This document shows positions 11,081 to 20,218 of a stretch of 64,000 nucleotides of DNA, piece by piece. Position 1 is the first letter of the stretch; every line of letters begins with the position of its first letter. This stretch comes from Nocardia suismassiliense (lineage in GTDB: Bacteria; Actinomycetota; Actinomycetes; Mycobacteriales; Mycobacteriaceae), in assembly GCF_900269665.1 (NCBI RefSeq), contig NZ_LT985361.1:3087439-3151438 (forward strand), read 5' to 3'. The position numbers were made by a program, and so were the translations under genes. The notes beneath the pieces were generated by a model. It did no database searches and had not been told where the DNA came from. It saw only the letters and a program-made list of their open reading frames with translations.

Positions 11081-11150
11081 CACAGAGTCTCCATACGTTT
11101 CACAAGGCTCGTCGACCTTGTGAAACGTATGGCGGGTCTGTGAGTCTCGT
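11081..11150. repeat. Interspersed palindromic element, copy 2 (long hairpin behind xerD)
   Basis: A perfect 17-base stem, CCATACGTTTCACAAGG (11091-11107) with its complement at 11116-11132, closes an 8-base loop. An outer stem, CACAGA (11081-11086) with TCTGTG (11137-11142), brackets it. It shares TGTGAAACGTAT and TCTGTGAGT with the copy behind recN. No T-run follows, so it is not a textbook terminator. It contains GTTTCAC and GTGAAAC halves like parS but split by about 20 bases. Confidence 0.65.
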
Positions 11151-11320
11151 CCCTATCTGTCGCTTGGTGGGCGGGGGAAAAGCTGGGGCGCGCCTTTTTG
11201 GACCTCCGCCACCGCGAGCCGCAACGAGCCGGGGAACAAATCGGACTACGGTCCAGTTAACCCCTTCGTGTCGGGGTTAGCGCTGGGCGCCTCGGCGTGC
11301 GCAGACGTGAGGTGAGTTGA

Positions 11321-11785
11321 GTGGCAAAGTCTTTCATCGTCCAGGAAGCCGATGTCGAAGCGGTGGCGCTGCCGGGCGGCGGGTCCTTCCAGCTGCTGGA
11401 GGACAGCGAGCAGTCCGACGGCCTGTTCGGCGCGAACCGTCTCGTACTCGCCGCAGGCGCGAATGGCACTCGCCCGCACCACCACACGCAATCCACGGAG
11501 ATCTTCTACGTCCTCGACGGCACCATGGAATTCCTCGTCGACGGCGAAATCAGCGCGGTGCGCAAAGGCGGACTGGTCGTCGTCCCGCCCGGCACCGTGC
11601 ACGCGTTCGGCGCGTCGGCGGCCGGACCCGCCGAGTTTATCGCCGTGCTGACACCGGGTATCGTCCGCTTCGAGTACTTCCGGCAGCTCGGCCGGATCGC
11701 CCGCGGGGAGGCGGAATGGGACAGCATGGACGACTTGCACGACCGCTTCGACGTGCATTTCGATGGTGACCCGGAGTGGCGCTGA
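11321..11785 (+). CDS. Cupin domain protein
   Basis: Protein of 154 aa with one conserved cupin barrel. Motif 1 is RPHHHTQSTEIFYVLDGTMEF (His, His and Glu metal ligands) and motif 2 is PPGTVHAFG. Cupins of this size act as metal-dependent isomerases, dioxygenases or ligand sensors; nothing here fixes the substrate. GTG at 11321 is preceded by GAGGTGAG. It is single, between xerD and the parA block, replacing the Rv1702-Rv1707 stretch of M. tuberculosis. Confidence 0.85.
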   Translation: MAKSFIVQEADVEAVALPGGGSFQLLEDSEQSDGLFGANRLVLAAGANGTRPHHHTQSTEIFYVLDGTMEFLVDGEISAVRKGGLVVVPPGTVHAFGASAAGPAEFIAVLTPGIVRFEYFRQLGRIARGEAEWDSMDDLHDRFDVHFDGDPEWR

Positions 11786-11825
11786 GCGATACGGGGTAGC
11801 GTTTTGCTGTTCGGGGCTCGGCGTG

Positions 11826-11857
11826 GTGCCGCGAACACGCCGCGCGCGTCGCGGCAC
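11826..11857. terminator. GC-rich hairpin behind the cupin gene
   Basis: Arms GTGCCGCGA (11826-11834) and TCGCGGCAC (11849-11857) are perfectly complementary with a 14-base loop. It sits 40 bases behind the cupin stop. There is no T-run, so its role as a terminator is likely but not certain. Confidence 0.4.
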
Positions 11858-11926
11858 TTGCACGCTCGCAAGCGGTAGCGTCTAACGAGAGTCGGACCGT
11901 ACGAAAGCGAGGGTCGGGCCTGATCC

Positions 11927-11948
11927 GCCTCGCTACGCTCGGCGAGGC
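11927..11948 (+). other. Hairpin in the parA 5' region
   Basis: GCCTCGC (11927-11933) pairs with GCGAGGC (11942-11948) across an 8-base loop, 33 bases before the parA start and just upstream of its AAGGAG. A TAGCGT hexamer at 11876-11881 could be the -10, putting the hairpin in the mRNA leader. The function is not clear. Confidence 0.3.
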
Positions 11949-11980
11949 AACGGGCAGGAACGTATAAGGAGCAGCGGATC

Positions 11981-12955
11981 GTGACATCAGCCGGAGCGGC
12001 AGAGCCGCCGATGGGTGCTGGGGCGGAGCCGCTTACGGGTGCGCGCTCGGGTCCGTACTCGGAGGCCGCGGCCGAAACCCTGTGGGGCACCGGGGCCGAA
12101 CCAGTCCCCGAGGACGCGGCACTCGGACCCACCGGACGCCCACTGCGTCTGGTACCCGACCCGCCACCGCTGGACCGGCACGGCGACGCCCTCATCGTCG
12201 CCATGTGCAACCAGAAGGGCGGCGTCGGCAAGACGACCTCCACCATCAATCTCGGCGCCTCCCTCGCCGAATACGGGCGCAAAGTGTTGCTGGTCGACCT
12301 CGACCCGCAGGGCGCGTTGTCGGCGGGATTGGGTGTGGCCCACCATGATCTCGACCTGACCGTGCACGACCTGCTCGTCGGCTCCAAGGGTTCGATCGAC
12401 GACGTGCTGATGCCGACCCGTGTTGAGAACATGGATCTGCTGCCCAGCAATATCGACCTGTCGGCGGCGGAGATCCAGCTGGTCAACGAGGTCGGGCGGG
12501 AGCATTCACTCGGCCGGGCCCTGCACGGCATCCGCGATCGGTACGACTACATCATCATCGACTGCCAGCCGTCGCTCGGGTTATTGACCGTCAACGCGCT
12601 GGCCTGCGCCGACGGTGTGATCATTCCGATGGAGTGCGAGTACTTCTCGCTGCGCGGGCTCGCGCTGCTCAACGACACCGTGGAAAAGGTGCGCGACCGG
12701 CTGAATCCGCGGCTGAGCCTGTACGGAATAGTGGTCACCATGTTCGACGCCCGACTACTGCATTCGCGTCAGGTGATGGCGCGGGTCGTCGAGGTGTTCG
12801 GCGACCTGGTCTACGACGCCGCGATCTCGCGCACCGTGCGGTTCCCCGACGCCAGCGTCGCCGGCGAGCCGATCACCACGTGGGCACCGAAATCCAGTGG
12901 AGCCGAAGCATATCGGGCGATGGCGCGGGAAGTCATCCACCGGTCCGGCCGGTGA
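11981..12955 (+). CDS. ParA family ATPase (Soj/MinD class)
   Basis: Protein of 324 aa matching Rv1708, the second ParA-like ATPase found next to scpAB in actinobacteria. A variable Gly/Glu/Pro-rich stretch of ~65 aa precedes the ATPase. The deviant Walker A KGGVGKTTSTINLGA lies at ~78-92, Walker B is VLLVDLDPQGALSAGLG, and the DCQPSLGLLTVNAL signature follows. GTG at 11981 with AAGGAGCAG upstream. Its stop overlaps the scpA start (GTGA), so the pair is co-translated. It is not beside parB, which argues against being the canonical chromosome-partition ParA; a role with the ScpAB-SMC complex is inferred from position only. Confidence 0.88.
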   Translation: MTSAGAAEPPMGAGAEPLTGARSGPYSEAAAETLWGTGAEPVPEDAALGPTGRPLRLVPDPPPLDRHGDALIVAMCNQKGGVGKTTSTINLGASLAEYGRKVLLVDLDPQGALSAGLGVAHHDLDLTVHDLLVGSKGSIDDVLMPTRVENMDLLPSNIDLSAAEIQLVNEVGREHSLGRALHGIRDRYDYIIIDCQPSLGLLTVNALACADGVIIPMECEYFSLRGLALLNDTVEKVRDRLNPRLSLYGIVVTMFDARLLHSRQVMARVVEVFGDLVYDAAISRTVRFPDASVAGEPITTWAPKSSGAEAYRAMAREVIHRSGR

Positions 12956-13986
12956 TCGGCAGCAACGACCCCGCGCCACCCGCAGCAGTTACCTCATCAC
13001 CCGGCTCGGAGTCCGCCGACTCCGCACCGGGTGATCTCCTGGAGCGGGCCGACGCCGGTCCGCACGACCCGGACGAACAGGCCGACACCGTGACTTCGAG
13101 CGATGGCGGATCAGCTGAGGCGGAACCCAAGGACGAGAAGTCCGGGTTCCATCTGCGGCTGAGCAACTTCCAGGGGCCGTTCGATCTGCTGCTGACGCTG
13201 ATCAGTTCGCGCAAGCTCGACGTCACCGAGGTGGCGTTGCATCAGGTCACCGACGAATTCATCGCCTACACCAAGGCGTTGACCGCGGCGCTGTCCGACG
13301 GCAGCTACCCCAACGCCGCCGCGACCACCCTGCGGGCCGACAAGATCCTCGACCAGACCACCGAATTCCTGGTTGTCGCAGCCACACTGCTCGACCTCAA
13401 GGCCGCGCGTTTGCTGCCGTCGGGGGAGATGACCGACGCCGAGGACCTCGAACTGCTCGAGGCACGCGACCTGCTGTTCGCGCGGCTGCTGCAATATCGG
13501 GCGTTCAAGCAGGTGGCCGAGCTGTTCGGCGAGCTGGAGGCCGTCGCGCTGCGCCGCTATCCGCGCGCCGTCGGGCTGGAGGAATGCTTCGCCGGTCTGC
13601 TGCCCGAGGTTACGCTGGGAGTAGACGCGCACGAGTTCGCCGCGATCGCCGCCGCCGCTTTCCGGCCCCGCCCGGTACCCAAGGTCGGCCTCGACCACCT
13701 GCACTCGCACGCCATCTCGGTCGCCGAACAAGCCGCGCTCGTGCTCGAACGGCTCAAGGAACGCGGCAAAGGCGGCTGGACAACTTTCAGCGAATTGGTC
13801 GCCGACTGCGAGGCGCCGATCGAGATCGTCGCCCGCTTCCTGGCCCTGCTGGAGCTGTACCGAGGAAAAACGATCGAGTTCGACCAACCCGACCCCCTCG
13901 GCCAACTCTCCATCAGCTGGATCGGCGACGACGCCCCCGACACCGACCCGTCGGACACTGTGACTATCGAGGAGGACTACGGGTGA
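12952..13986 (+). CDS. scpA: Segregation and condensation protein A
   Basis: Kleisin subunit of the SMC-ScpA-ScpB condensin, 344 aa. The first ~60 residues are Asp/Ser/Pro-rich and disordered. The conserved part begins FHLRLSNFQGPFDLLLTLI (SMC-neck binding helices) and ends with the winged helix TTFSELVADCEAPIEIVARFLALLELYRGK. GTG at 12952 overlaps the parA stop by 4 bases; the frame is open farther upstream, but only inside parA. The stop overlaps the scpB start by 4 bases. Confidence 0.95.
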   Translation: MIGSNDPAPPAAVTSSPGSESADSAPGDLLERADAGPHDPDEQADTVTSSDGGSAEAEPKDEKSGFHLRLSNFQGPFDLLLTLISSRKLDVTEVALHQVTDEFIAYTKALTAALSDGSYPNAAATTLRADKILDQTTEFLVVAATLLDLKAARLLPSGEMTDAEDLELLEARDLLFARLLQYRAFKQVAELFGELEAVALRRYPRAVGLEECFAGLLPEVTLGVDAHEFAAIAAAAFRPRPVPKVGLDHLHSHAISVAEQAALVLERLKERGKGGWTTFSELVADCEAPIEIVARFLALLELYRGKTIEFDQPDPLGQLSISWIGDDAPDTDPSDTVTIEEDYG

Positions 13987-14948
13987 GCGAGACCGTGGAC
14001 GCTGAAGTCTCGGACGCGACGGACGTTGAAGTCGACGCGACGGAAGCCATCAGTGCCGAGCGCCCGGCTGACTCGATGCCCGCCGACGAAACCGCGGCCG
14101 CGACAGAGTCCGCCGACGCCGAGTCTGCGATTGCGGACGTCTCGACCCCCGACGCCGCTCAATTGTCGGACGCCGACGCTGAGTCCGCCGCAACCGCCAA
14201 CCGATCGGAGGCGGACGACCCCTCAACAGCGAACAACGACACTTCGCAACCCGACCCCTCAAAAACGACCACCTACGACGCGACACCAGTCGCCAACAAC
14301 ACAGTGGCGGAGTTCACCCCCGAGCGTCTCGAGGATGCGGAGTTCCGGTCGGCGTTGGAGGCGATGTTGCTTGTGGTGGATGCTCCGGCCCCGGTAGAGC
14401 AGTTGGCGGCGGCGTTGGATGACACCACGGAGCGGGTGGATGAGGTGTTGCGGGAGATGCGCGCGGAACTGTCCGCGCGGGGTAGTGGGATCGATCTGCG
14501 TTTCGTCGGGGACGGTTGGCGCTTCTATACTCGCAGCGAGTACGCACCGTATGTGGAACGGGTGCTGCTCGATGGCGCCCGCACGAAGTTGACGCGGGCG
14601 GCGTTGGAAACGCTGGCGGTGGTGGCATACCGGCAGCCGGTGACCCGGACCAGGGTCAGCGCGGTGCGCGGCGTGAACGTCGATGGGGTGATGCGCACGC
14701 TGCTGGCCCGGGGCTTGCTCGCCGAGGCGGGCGTCGACCCGGAAACGAACGGGACGATGTACTGCACGACCGAGTTGTTCTTGGAACGGATCGGGCTCGC
14801 GTCGCTGTCCGACCTGCCGCCACTGGCGCCCCTGCTCCCGGGCGTCGACCTGATCGATGAGATCAACGAGAGCTTGGATACGGACCCCCGTTACACCAGG
14901 CTGAAAAAACCCGCCGAGGCCGACTTGGACCTCGGCAGCGAGGATTGA
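13983..14948 (+). CDS. scpB: Segregation and condensation protein B
   Basis: Condensin subunit of 321 aa that dimerises and binds ScpA. The conserved twin winged-helix core runs from ~106 (RLEDAEFRSALEAMLLVVDAPAP) to ~290. The first ~105 residues form a strongly acidic Ala/Asp/Thr/Ser tract absent from short ScpB proteins such as that of Bacillus. GTG at 13983 shares GTGA with the scpA stop, so the subunits are coupled, fitting complex assembly. Confidence 0.94.
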   Translation: MSETVDAEVSDATDVEVDATEAISAERPADSMPADETAAATESADAESAIADVSTPDAAQLSDADAESAATANRSEADDPSTANNDTSQPDPSKTTTYDATPVANNTVAEFTPERLEDAEFRSALEAMLLVVDAPAPVEQLAAALDDTTERVDEVLREMRAELSARGSGIDLRFVGDGWRFYTRSEYAPYVERVLLDGARTKLTRAALETLAVVAYRQPVTRTRVSAVRGVNVDGVMRTLLARGLLAEAGVDPETNGTMYCTTELFLERIGLASLSDLPPLAPLLPGVDLIDEINESLDTDPRYTRLKKPAEADLDLGSED

Positions 14949-14957
14949 CAGGACAAA

Positions 14958-16901
14958 ATGAATAATTCCGCTCGCCGAGATGGCACACCGGATCGAAGGA
15001 AACGCAGTGACGAGCAGCGCCCCGCGCGGGGTGCGGGTGCTCGAGGGGGGACCGACCGCGGCGCATCGCGCGGTGACGGCGGCTACCGCGGCGCGCAGTC
15101 GAGCACGCAGCGCGGAAATACGCAGGGCGGCAACGCATACCGTGGCGGTTCGGCTCAAGGCGGCAGTGGCTACCGCGACCGTTCCGAGGGTGGCAACACC
15201 TCTCGCGGCCGCACCGACCGTGGCTCCGCGCAAGGCAGTTCCTATCGCGACCGCTCCGACGGTGGCAACACATACCAAGGCCGTGGCGCTGCGCAGGGCG
15301 GCTCCTATCGCGACCGCTCTGACAGCGGCAACACCTACCAAGGCCGCACCGACCGTGGCTCCGGCCAGGGTGGCAGCTCTTACCGCGACCGCTCCGACGG
15401 TGGCAGCGGATACCAGGGCCGCAACGATCGCGGGTCCGCGCAGGGCGGCAGCTCTTACCGCGGCGCACGAGATGGCAACGCGCAGGGCAGCTCTTACCGC
15501 GACCGCTCTGACGGCGGCAACACCTACCAAGGCCGCAATGACCGTGGTTCCGCGCAAGGCAGTTCCTACCGCGGCACGCGGGATGGCAACGCGCAAGGCG
15601 GCTATCGCGACCGCTCGGATAGCGGCAGCACATACGGTGGCCGCAGCGAGGCCGGTTCCGGTGGCAACGCCTACCGCGGCCGTACCGAAGGCGCCTCCGG
15701 GCAAGGCGGCTCTTACCGTGACCGCTCCGATGGCGGCAATGCATACCAAGGCCGCAGTGATCGCGGTTCCGCGCAGGGCGGCAGCTCGTCCCGCAGCCGC
15801 AGCGAAGCCGGCTCCGGTGGCAACGCGTACCGCGGCCGCCCCGACCAGTCCGGCACCTCGTACCGCGACCGCAGCGAGGCAGGCTCCGGCGGCAACGCCT
15901 ACCGCGGCCGCTCCGAAGGCGGCCAGTCCGGCAACGCCCAGTCCGGTAACTCCTACCGCGGCACCACACCCGCCGGAACCGGCCGCGGCCCCGCGCAGGG
16001 CGGCATCCCGCAGCGCCGCGTTCCGCAACCCGCGCCCACCGGCAAGAAGAAGAATCCCAAGCCGCAGCGCCAAACCCAGTCCGCACCTCTGCTGAACAAC
16101 GCCAAACCGGCCAAGCGTCAGCACGTAGAGCCCGCCGCCTCCGAAGGCCACACCAAAATGCCGTGGGGCGAAGGCGAGCGCTTGCAAAAGGTCCTCGCCA
16201 AGGCCGGTGTCGCCTCCCGGCGCGCCGCCGAGGAGATGATCGCCCAGGGCCGGGTCGAGGTCGACGGCGCGATCGTGGTCGAGCAGGGTCTCCGGATCGA
16301 CCCGCAGGTCGCCGTGGTCCGGGTGGACGGCACCCGCGTGATGGTGCGCGAGGAACTCGTGCACATCGTGCTGAACAAGCCCAAGGGCTGGCAGTCCACC
16401 ATGTCCGATGATCTCGGCCGCCCCTGCGTCGGTGACATCGTCGCCGAGCGCGTCGCGGCGGGTCAGCGCCTGTTCCATGTCGGTCGTCTCGACGCCGACA
16501 CCGAAGGTTTGCTGCTGCTCACCAATGACGGCGACCTAGCGCACCGGCTCATGCACCCCTCGTACGAGGTGTCCAAGACCTACCTCGCCACGGTGAACGG
16601 CGAGGTGCACAAGGCGATCGGCAAGAAACTCAAGGACGGCATCGAGCTCGAAGACGGCCCCGCGAAGGTCGACAGCTTCCAGGTGCTCGAGATCGGCGAG
16701 GGACGTTCCCTGGTGAAACTTGTGTTGCACGAGGGGCGTAAGCACATCGTGCGCAGGCTGCTCGACGCGGTCGGCCATCCGGTGACCCGGCTGGTGCGTA
16801 CCAATATCGGTCCGGTCGCGCTCGGCGACCAACGGCCCGGCACGTTGCGTGTGCTCGGTCGCGGTGAAATCGGCAAACTCTACGAGGCGGTGTCGTTGTG
16901 A
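14958..16901 (+). CDS. 23S rRNA pseudouridine synthase (RsuA/RluB family) with long Arg/Gly-rich disordered N-terminus
   Basis: Protein of 647 aa, of which only the last ~245 are enzyme. Residues ~1-370 are repeats built from [15 protein letters not shown] and DRGSAQGG; about 20-odd units are seen, giving a Gly/Arg/Ser/Tyr-rich tail. A Lys-rich linker ([10 protein letters not shown]) leads to an S4 RNA-binding domain (~403-455, [23 protein letters not shown]). The synthase domain has the catalytic Asp in [17 protein letters not shown] (~510). It matches Rv1711, which lacks such a long tail as far as I know. It starts 9 bases behind scpB. The stop overlaps the cmk start region. Confidence 0.9.
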   Translation: MNNSARRDGTPDRRKRSDEQRPARGAGARGGTDRGASRGDGGYRGAQSSTQRGNTQGGNAYRGGSAQGGSGYRDRSEGGNTSRGRTDRGSAQGSSYRDRSDGGNTYQGRGAAQGGSYRDRSDSGNTYQGRTDRGSGQGGSSYRDRSDGGSGYQGRNDRGSAQGGSSYRGARDGNAQGSSYRDRSDGGNTYQGRNDRGSAQGSSYRGTRDGNAQGGYRDRSDSGSTYGGRSEAGSGGNAYRGRTEGASGQGGSYRDRSDGGNAYQGRSDRGSAQGGSSSRSRSEAGSGGNAYRGRPDQSGTSYRDRSEAGSGGNAYRGRSEGGQSGNAQSGNSYRGTTPAGTGRGPAQGGIPQRRVPQPAPTGKKKNPKPQRQTQSAPLLNNAKPAKRQHVEPAASEGHTKMPWGEGERLQKVLAKAGVASRRAAEEMIAQGRVEVDGAIVVEQGLRIDPQVAVVRVDGTRVMVREELVHIVLNKPKGWQSTMSDDLGRPCVGDIVAERVAAGQRLFHVGRLDADTEGLLLLTNDGDLAHRLMHPSYEVSKTYLATVNGEVHKAIGKKLKDGIELEDGPAKVDSFQVLEIGEGRSLVKLVLHEGRKHIVRRLLDAVGHPVTRLVRTNIGPVALGDQRPGTLRVLGRGEIGKLYEAVSL

Positions 16902-17644
16902 TGGGTGTGGAGATTCCGGTGGAGACGCCACGGCAGCTGACGGGGACGAGTCCGCTCGTCGTCGCCATGGACGGCCCGTCCGGCACCGGCAAGTCCAGCG
17001 TCTCGCGCCGCCTTGCCACCCGGCTCGGCGCCCGCTACCTGGACACCGGTGCGATGTACCGGGTCGCGACCCTGCGTGTGCTGCGCGCGGGCATCGAGCT
17101 CACCGACGCCGCCGCCATCGGTGCGGCGGTCAAGGAGCTGCCGCTGTCCATCGGCACCGATCCGCGCCGTGAGGTGATCCAGCTCGACGGCGAGGACGTC
17201 TCCTCGGAGATCCGCGGCGACGCGGTCACCAAGGCCGTCTCCGCGGTGTCCGCAGTGCCGGAGGTGCGTGATCTGCTCGTCGCGCTGCAACGCGAGATCA
17301 CCACGGCCGCACAGCGAATCGTGGTCGAGGGCCGCGACATCGGCACCGTCGTACTGCCTGCCGCGGACGCCAAGATCTACCTGACCGCCTCGGCCGAGGC
17401 CCGCGCCCACCGGCGCAACCAGCAGAACATCGCCGAAGGCCGCGGCGACGACTACGAGGCCGTGCTCGCCGATGTGCAGCGGCGCGACAACCTCGATTCC
17501 ACCCGCAAGGTGTCCCCACTGCGTCCGGCCGACGACGCCGTGCTGGTCGACACCAGCGACCTGAACATGGATGAGGTCATCGACGAGCTGTACCGCGTTG
17601 TCGCGCAGCAGATTTCGACGACCAGGACGGGAGGTTCCCAGTGA
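16898..17644 (+). CDS. cmk: Cytidylate kinase
   Basis: Phosphorylates CMP/dCMP with ATP in pyrimidine salvage. 248 aa with the P-loop GPSGTGKSS at ~26-34, the [12 protein letters not shown]-binding strand and the [13 protein letters not shown] signature. The first ~18 residues ([12 protein letters not shown]) are an extension before the core. The start is GTG 16898 or the adjacent ATG 16901; both overlap the stop of the pseudouridine synthase. Its stop overlaps the der start. Together with pyrG in the same window it covers two steps of cytidine nucleotide supply. Confidence 0.95.
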   Translation: MMGVEIPVETPRQLTGTSPLVVAMDGPSGTGKSSVSRRLATRLGARYLDTGAMYRVATLRVLRAGIELTDAAAIGAAVKELPLSIGTDPRREVIQLDGEDVSSEIRGDAVTKAVSAVSAVPEVRDLLVALQREITTAAQRIVVEGRDIGTVVLPAADAKIYLTASAEARAHRRNQQNIAEGRGDDYEAVLADVQRRDNLDSTRKVSPLRPADDAVLVDTSDLNMDEVIDELYRVVAQQISTTRTGGSQ

Positions 17645-19065
17645 CCGAAGACGTGATGGCCGGCGACGGCATCTGGAGTGACGAAACCGACTGGGAGCTC
17701 ACCGATCTCGATGGTGAGCTGGCCGGCGAAGAACTGCTCGCCATGCCGACGCTCGCGGTCGTCGGCCGCCCGAACGTGGGCAAGTCGACCCTGGTGAACC
17801 GCATCCTCGGCCGCCGCGAGGCCGTCGTCGAGGACGTCCCCGGGGTGACCAGGGACCGAATCTCCTACGAGGCCAACTGGTCCGGGCGCCGCTTCCTGGT
17901 GCAGGACACCGGCGGCTGGGAGCCCGACGCCAAGGGGCTGCAGCAGTCGGTGGCCCGCCAGGCCGAGGTCGCCATGCAGACCGCCGACGCGATCCTGCTC
18001 GTGGTCGACGCCGTGGTCGGTGCCACCGCCACCGACGAGGCCGCGGTGAAGATGCTGCGCCGCAGCAAGATTCCGGTCATCCTGGTGGCCAACAAGGTCG
18101 ACGACCAGAAGGTCGAGTCCGAGGCGGCCGCGCTGTGGTCGCTCGGCCTGGGTGAGCCGAGGATGGTCAGCGCCGCGCACGGTCGCGGCACCGGCGATCT
18201 GCTCGACGACGTGCTCGCGGTGCTGCCGGAGACCCCGCGCGAAGGCACCGGCGGCGTCGGCCCGCGCCGGGTCGCGTTGGTCGGCAAGCCCAATGTCGGC
18301 AAGTCCAGCCTGTTGAACAAGCTGGCCGACGACGAGCGCTCGGTGGTGCACGATGTCGCGGGCACCACCGTCGACCCGGTCGACTCGCTCGTCGAGTTGG
18401 GCGGCAAGGTCTGGAAGTTCGTCGACACGGCGGGCCTGCGCCGTAAGGTCTCGCACGCCAACGGCACCGAGTTCTACGCCTCGCTGCGCACCAAGGCGGC
18501 ACTGGAGGCCTCCGAGGTCGCGATCATGCTGATCGACGCCTCCGAGCCGATCACCGAGCAGGACCTGCGGGTGATCAGCATGGTCGCCGACTCCGGTCGC
18601 GCGCTCGTGCTGGCGTTCAACAAGTGGGACCTGGTGGACGAGGACCGCCGCCTGCAGCTGGACCGCGAGGTCGACCGCGACCTGAACCGGGTGCCGTGGG
18701 CCCAGCGGGTCAACATCTCCGCGCACACCGGCCGTGCCGTGCAGAAGCTGGTGCCCGCCATGGAGACCGCGCTCGAGTCGTGGGACAAGCGCATCTCCAC
18801 CGGCCGCCTGAACACCTGGCTCAAGGAAGTCGTCGCGGCGACCCCACCCCCGATGCGCGGCGGCCGCCTGCCCCGCATCCTGTTCGCCACCCAGGCGACG
18901 ACCCGCCCGCCGACGTTCGTGCTGTTCACCACCGGCTTCCTCGAGGCAGGCTACCGCCGCTTCCTGGAACGCAGGCTGCGTGAGGAGTTCAACTTCGACG
19001 GTTCGCCGGTGCGTATTTCGGTGCGTGTCCGCGAGAAGCGTGAGCGGACTTCCAAGAAGCGGTAG
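17641..19065 (+). CDS. der: Ribosome biogenesis GTPase Der (EngA)
   Basis: Essential GTPase for 50S subunit maturation, 474 aa. It has two tandem GTPase domains: first G1 GRPNVGKST at ~42-50 with NKVD, second G1 GKPNVGKSS at ~215-223 with NKWD and DTAGLRRK. The C-terminal KH-like domain (~390-470) ends [23 protein letters not shown]. The acidic N-terminal ~35 residues are typical for actinobacteria. GTG at 17641 overlaps the cmk stop. It is the last gene of the conserved block; a strong terminator follows. Confidence 0.97.
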   Translation: MTEDVMAGDGIWSDETDWELTDLDGELAGEELLAMPTLAVVGRPNVGKSTLVNRILGRREAVVEDVPGVTRDRISYEANWSGRRFLVQDTGGWEPDAKGLQQSVARQAEVAMQTADAILLVVDAVVGATATDEAAVKMLRRSKIPVILVANKVDDQKVESEAAALWSLGLGEPRMVSAAHGRGTGDLLDDVLAVLPETPREGTGGVGPRRVALVGKPNVGKSSLLNKLADDERSVVHDVAGTTVDPVDSLVELGGKVWKFVDTAGLRRKVSHANGTEFYASLRTKAALEASEVAIMLIDASEPITEQDLRVISMVADSGRALVLAFNKWDLVDEDRRLQLDREVDRDLNRVPWAQRVNISAHTGRAVQKLVPAMETALESWDKRISTGRLNTWLKEVVAATPPPMRGGRLPRILFATQATTRPPTFVLFTTGFLEAGYRRFLERRLREEFNFDGSPVRISVRVREKRERTSKKR

Positions 19066-19082
19066 GCAGTTCGCGAACCGAG

Positions 19083-19124
19083 CCCCGAGAGCGTGACGTA
19101 TGTCGTCTGCTCTCGGGGTTCTTT
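19083..19124 (+). terminator. Intrinsic terminator behind der
   Basis: CCCCGAGAGC (19083-19092) pairs perfectly with GCTCTCGGGG (19109-19118), with a further inner stem GACG/CGTC, followed by TTCTTTG. It lies 17 bases behind the der stop and marks the right end of the conserved operon. Confidence 0.85.
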
Positions 19125-19139
19125 GCTAGCGCAGCTGGC

Positions 19140-20024
19140 TCAGCCGATGAGCGCGGCGCGCAGGCGGTCGTAGCCCGGGGCGAGCGTGCGCAGGGTGGCG
19201 ATGAATGCCGCGTCGTCGCCGGTGACCAAGGGATATTGCAGGCTGCCGACGATGCGTGACTGGGTGGCGGCGAGGGCGGCGGCCTCGATGCGGCCGAGCA
19301 TCGTCAAGCTCACCGAGGCATCCAGCAGCCGACGGGTGCCGACTCGAATGCCGAAGATGGCCAGCAGGTTTCGGATCTCGGGGTCCAGGCCCTTCGCGAC
19401 TACCTCCGCAAAGCCCTCGATGGCGTCGGAAGCACCCTCGAGCCACCGGATAGCCTGCGGCATAGCGGATTCCAGCGCATCGACGGGGGAGACGACTCGA
19501 TCCCGCACGAAACCCGAGCGCAGGACGAACGGCGTATCGATATAGGTCATCTTCTCGCCACGCCAGGCATCCAGGAACGCCCTGGCCGGCAGCGTCGCGA
19601 ATGGGTTCCCCTGCGGGTCGTGCAGCAACACCGTGTCGTCCTCGACCGCAAGCACTACTACGTAATGGTCTGCGCCGATAGCGATTCCGGCATCGGGGCG
19701 ATAAGTCAGCAGCCCCATCTCCAGCGGCCCGGCCAGCGCGGGTCCCTGCGCGCAGGCCGCCTGCAGCCGATCGAGCGCCGCCGCGTCGGACCCGCCGTCG
19801 CTGCGCACACACGACCACCCGAGCAACTCGATGGCGGCGGCCAACCCGATCTCCGGATGCCAGCCGCCGGGATCGAAGAACGGCATCGAGCCGTTCTCCA
19901 GTTGGAAGCCGAACGGCGACCCGGTCAACGTCTCGATCACCCCGGTCGACGGCGCATGCGCACCGAGCAGCATGGCCAGCGAATTGCTGTAGCAGTACGG
20001 ACCCGAACCGATGTATGGATGCAT
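19140..20024 (-). CDS. BtrH N-terminal / C39-like peptidase-fold protein
   Basis: Protein of 294 aa. The N-terminus HPYIGSGPYCYSNSLAMLL has the Cys expected of BtrH-type and C39-like (papain-fold) proteins. The partner GADHYVVVLAVEDDTVLLHDPQG supplies the His and Asp positions. BtrH is an acyltransferase that moves an acyl chain from a carrier protein to an amino sugar; other relatives are peptidases. The C-terminal ~130 residues are helical with no motif I recognise. The ATG at 20024 with GGGTGG upstream is preferred to the TTG at 20036. A perfect palindrome (20042-20054) lies just upstream. The acyl-ACP thioesterase gene is divergent. Confidence 0.65.
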   Translation of the reverse strand: MHPYIGSGPYCYSNSLAMLLGAHAPSTGVIETLTGSPFGFQLENGSMPFFDPGGWHPEIGLAAAIELLGWSCVRSDGGSDAAALDRLQAACAQGPALAGPLEMGLLTYRPDAGIAIGADHYVVVLAVEDDTVLLHDPQGNPFATLPARAFLDAWRGEKMTYIDTPFVLRSGFVRDRVVSPVDALESAMPQAIRWLEGASDAIEGFAEVVAKGLDPEIRNLLAIFGIRVGTRRLLDASVSLTMLGRIEAAALAATQSRIVGSLQYPLVTGDDAAFIATLRTLAPGYDRLRAALIG

Positions 20025-20041
20025 GCGTCCACCCAACGACC

Positions 20042-20054
20042 TGACACCGTGTCA
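20042..20054. promoter_or_regulatory. Palindromic operator candidate TGACAC-C-GTGTCA
   Basis: A perfect 13-base palindrome 18 bases upstream of the BtrH-like start, in the divergent region shared with the thioesterase gene. The TGACA-N3-TGTCA form is common for TetR- and MerR-type operators. A related form, TGACAG-TT-CTGTCA, lies before the TcA gene at 33002. Confidence 0.4.
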
Positions 20055-20218
20055 AGGTCAACCCCCGGGCGCTACAAGATCAACGGCACATTCGCCCGAG
20101 AAGGCCGCACCACCAGGCGCCGATGACCACGCTCCGGCCGCCGGATCGACCGATCAACAACAAGCCGATTGTGTGAGATGCGCGACGCGCTGACCGTGCC
20201 GACGCGCGCCCGGCAACC

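Noticed and set aside
11091..11132. Possible parS site near the ParA-like and Scp genes
   Set aside because: It has GTTTCAC and GTGAAAC halves, but they are about 20 bases apart. parS needs them joined in one 16-base palindrome, so ParB would not be expected to bind.
14259..16478. 739-codon open frame on the minus strand
   Set aside because: It is the antisense shadow of the repeat-rich pseudouridine synthase and scpB; its product is an Ala/Val/Gly repeat with no family match or start signal.
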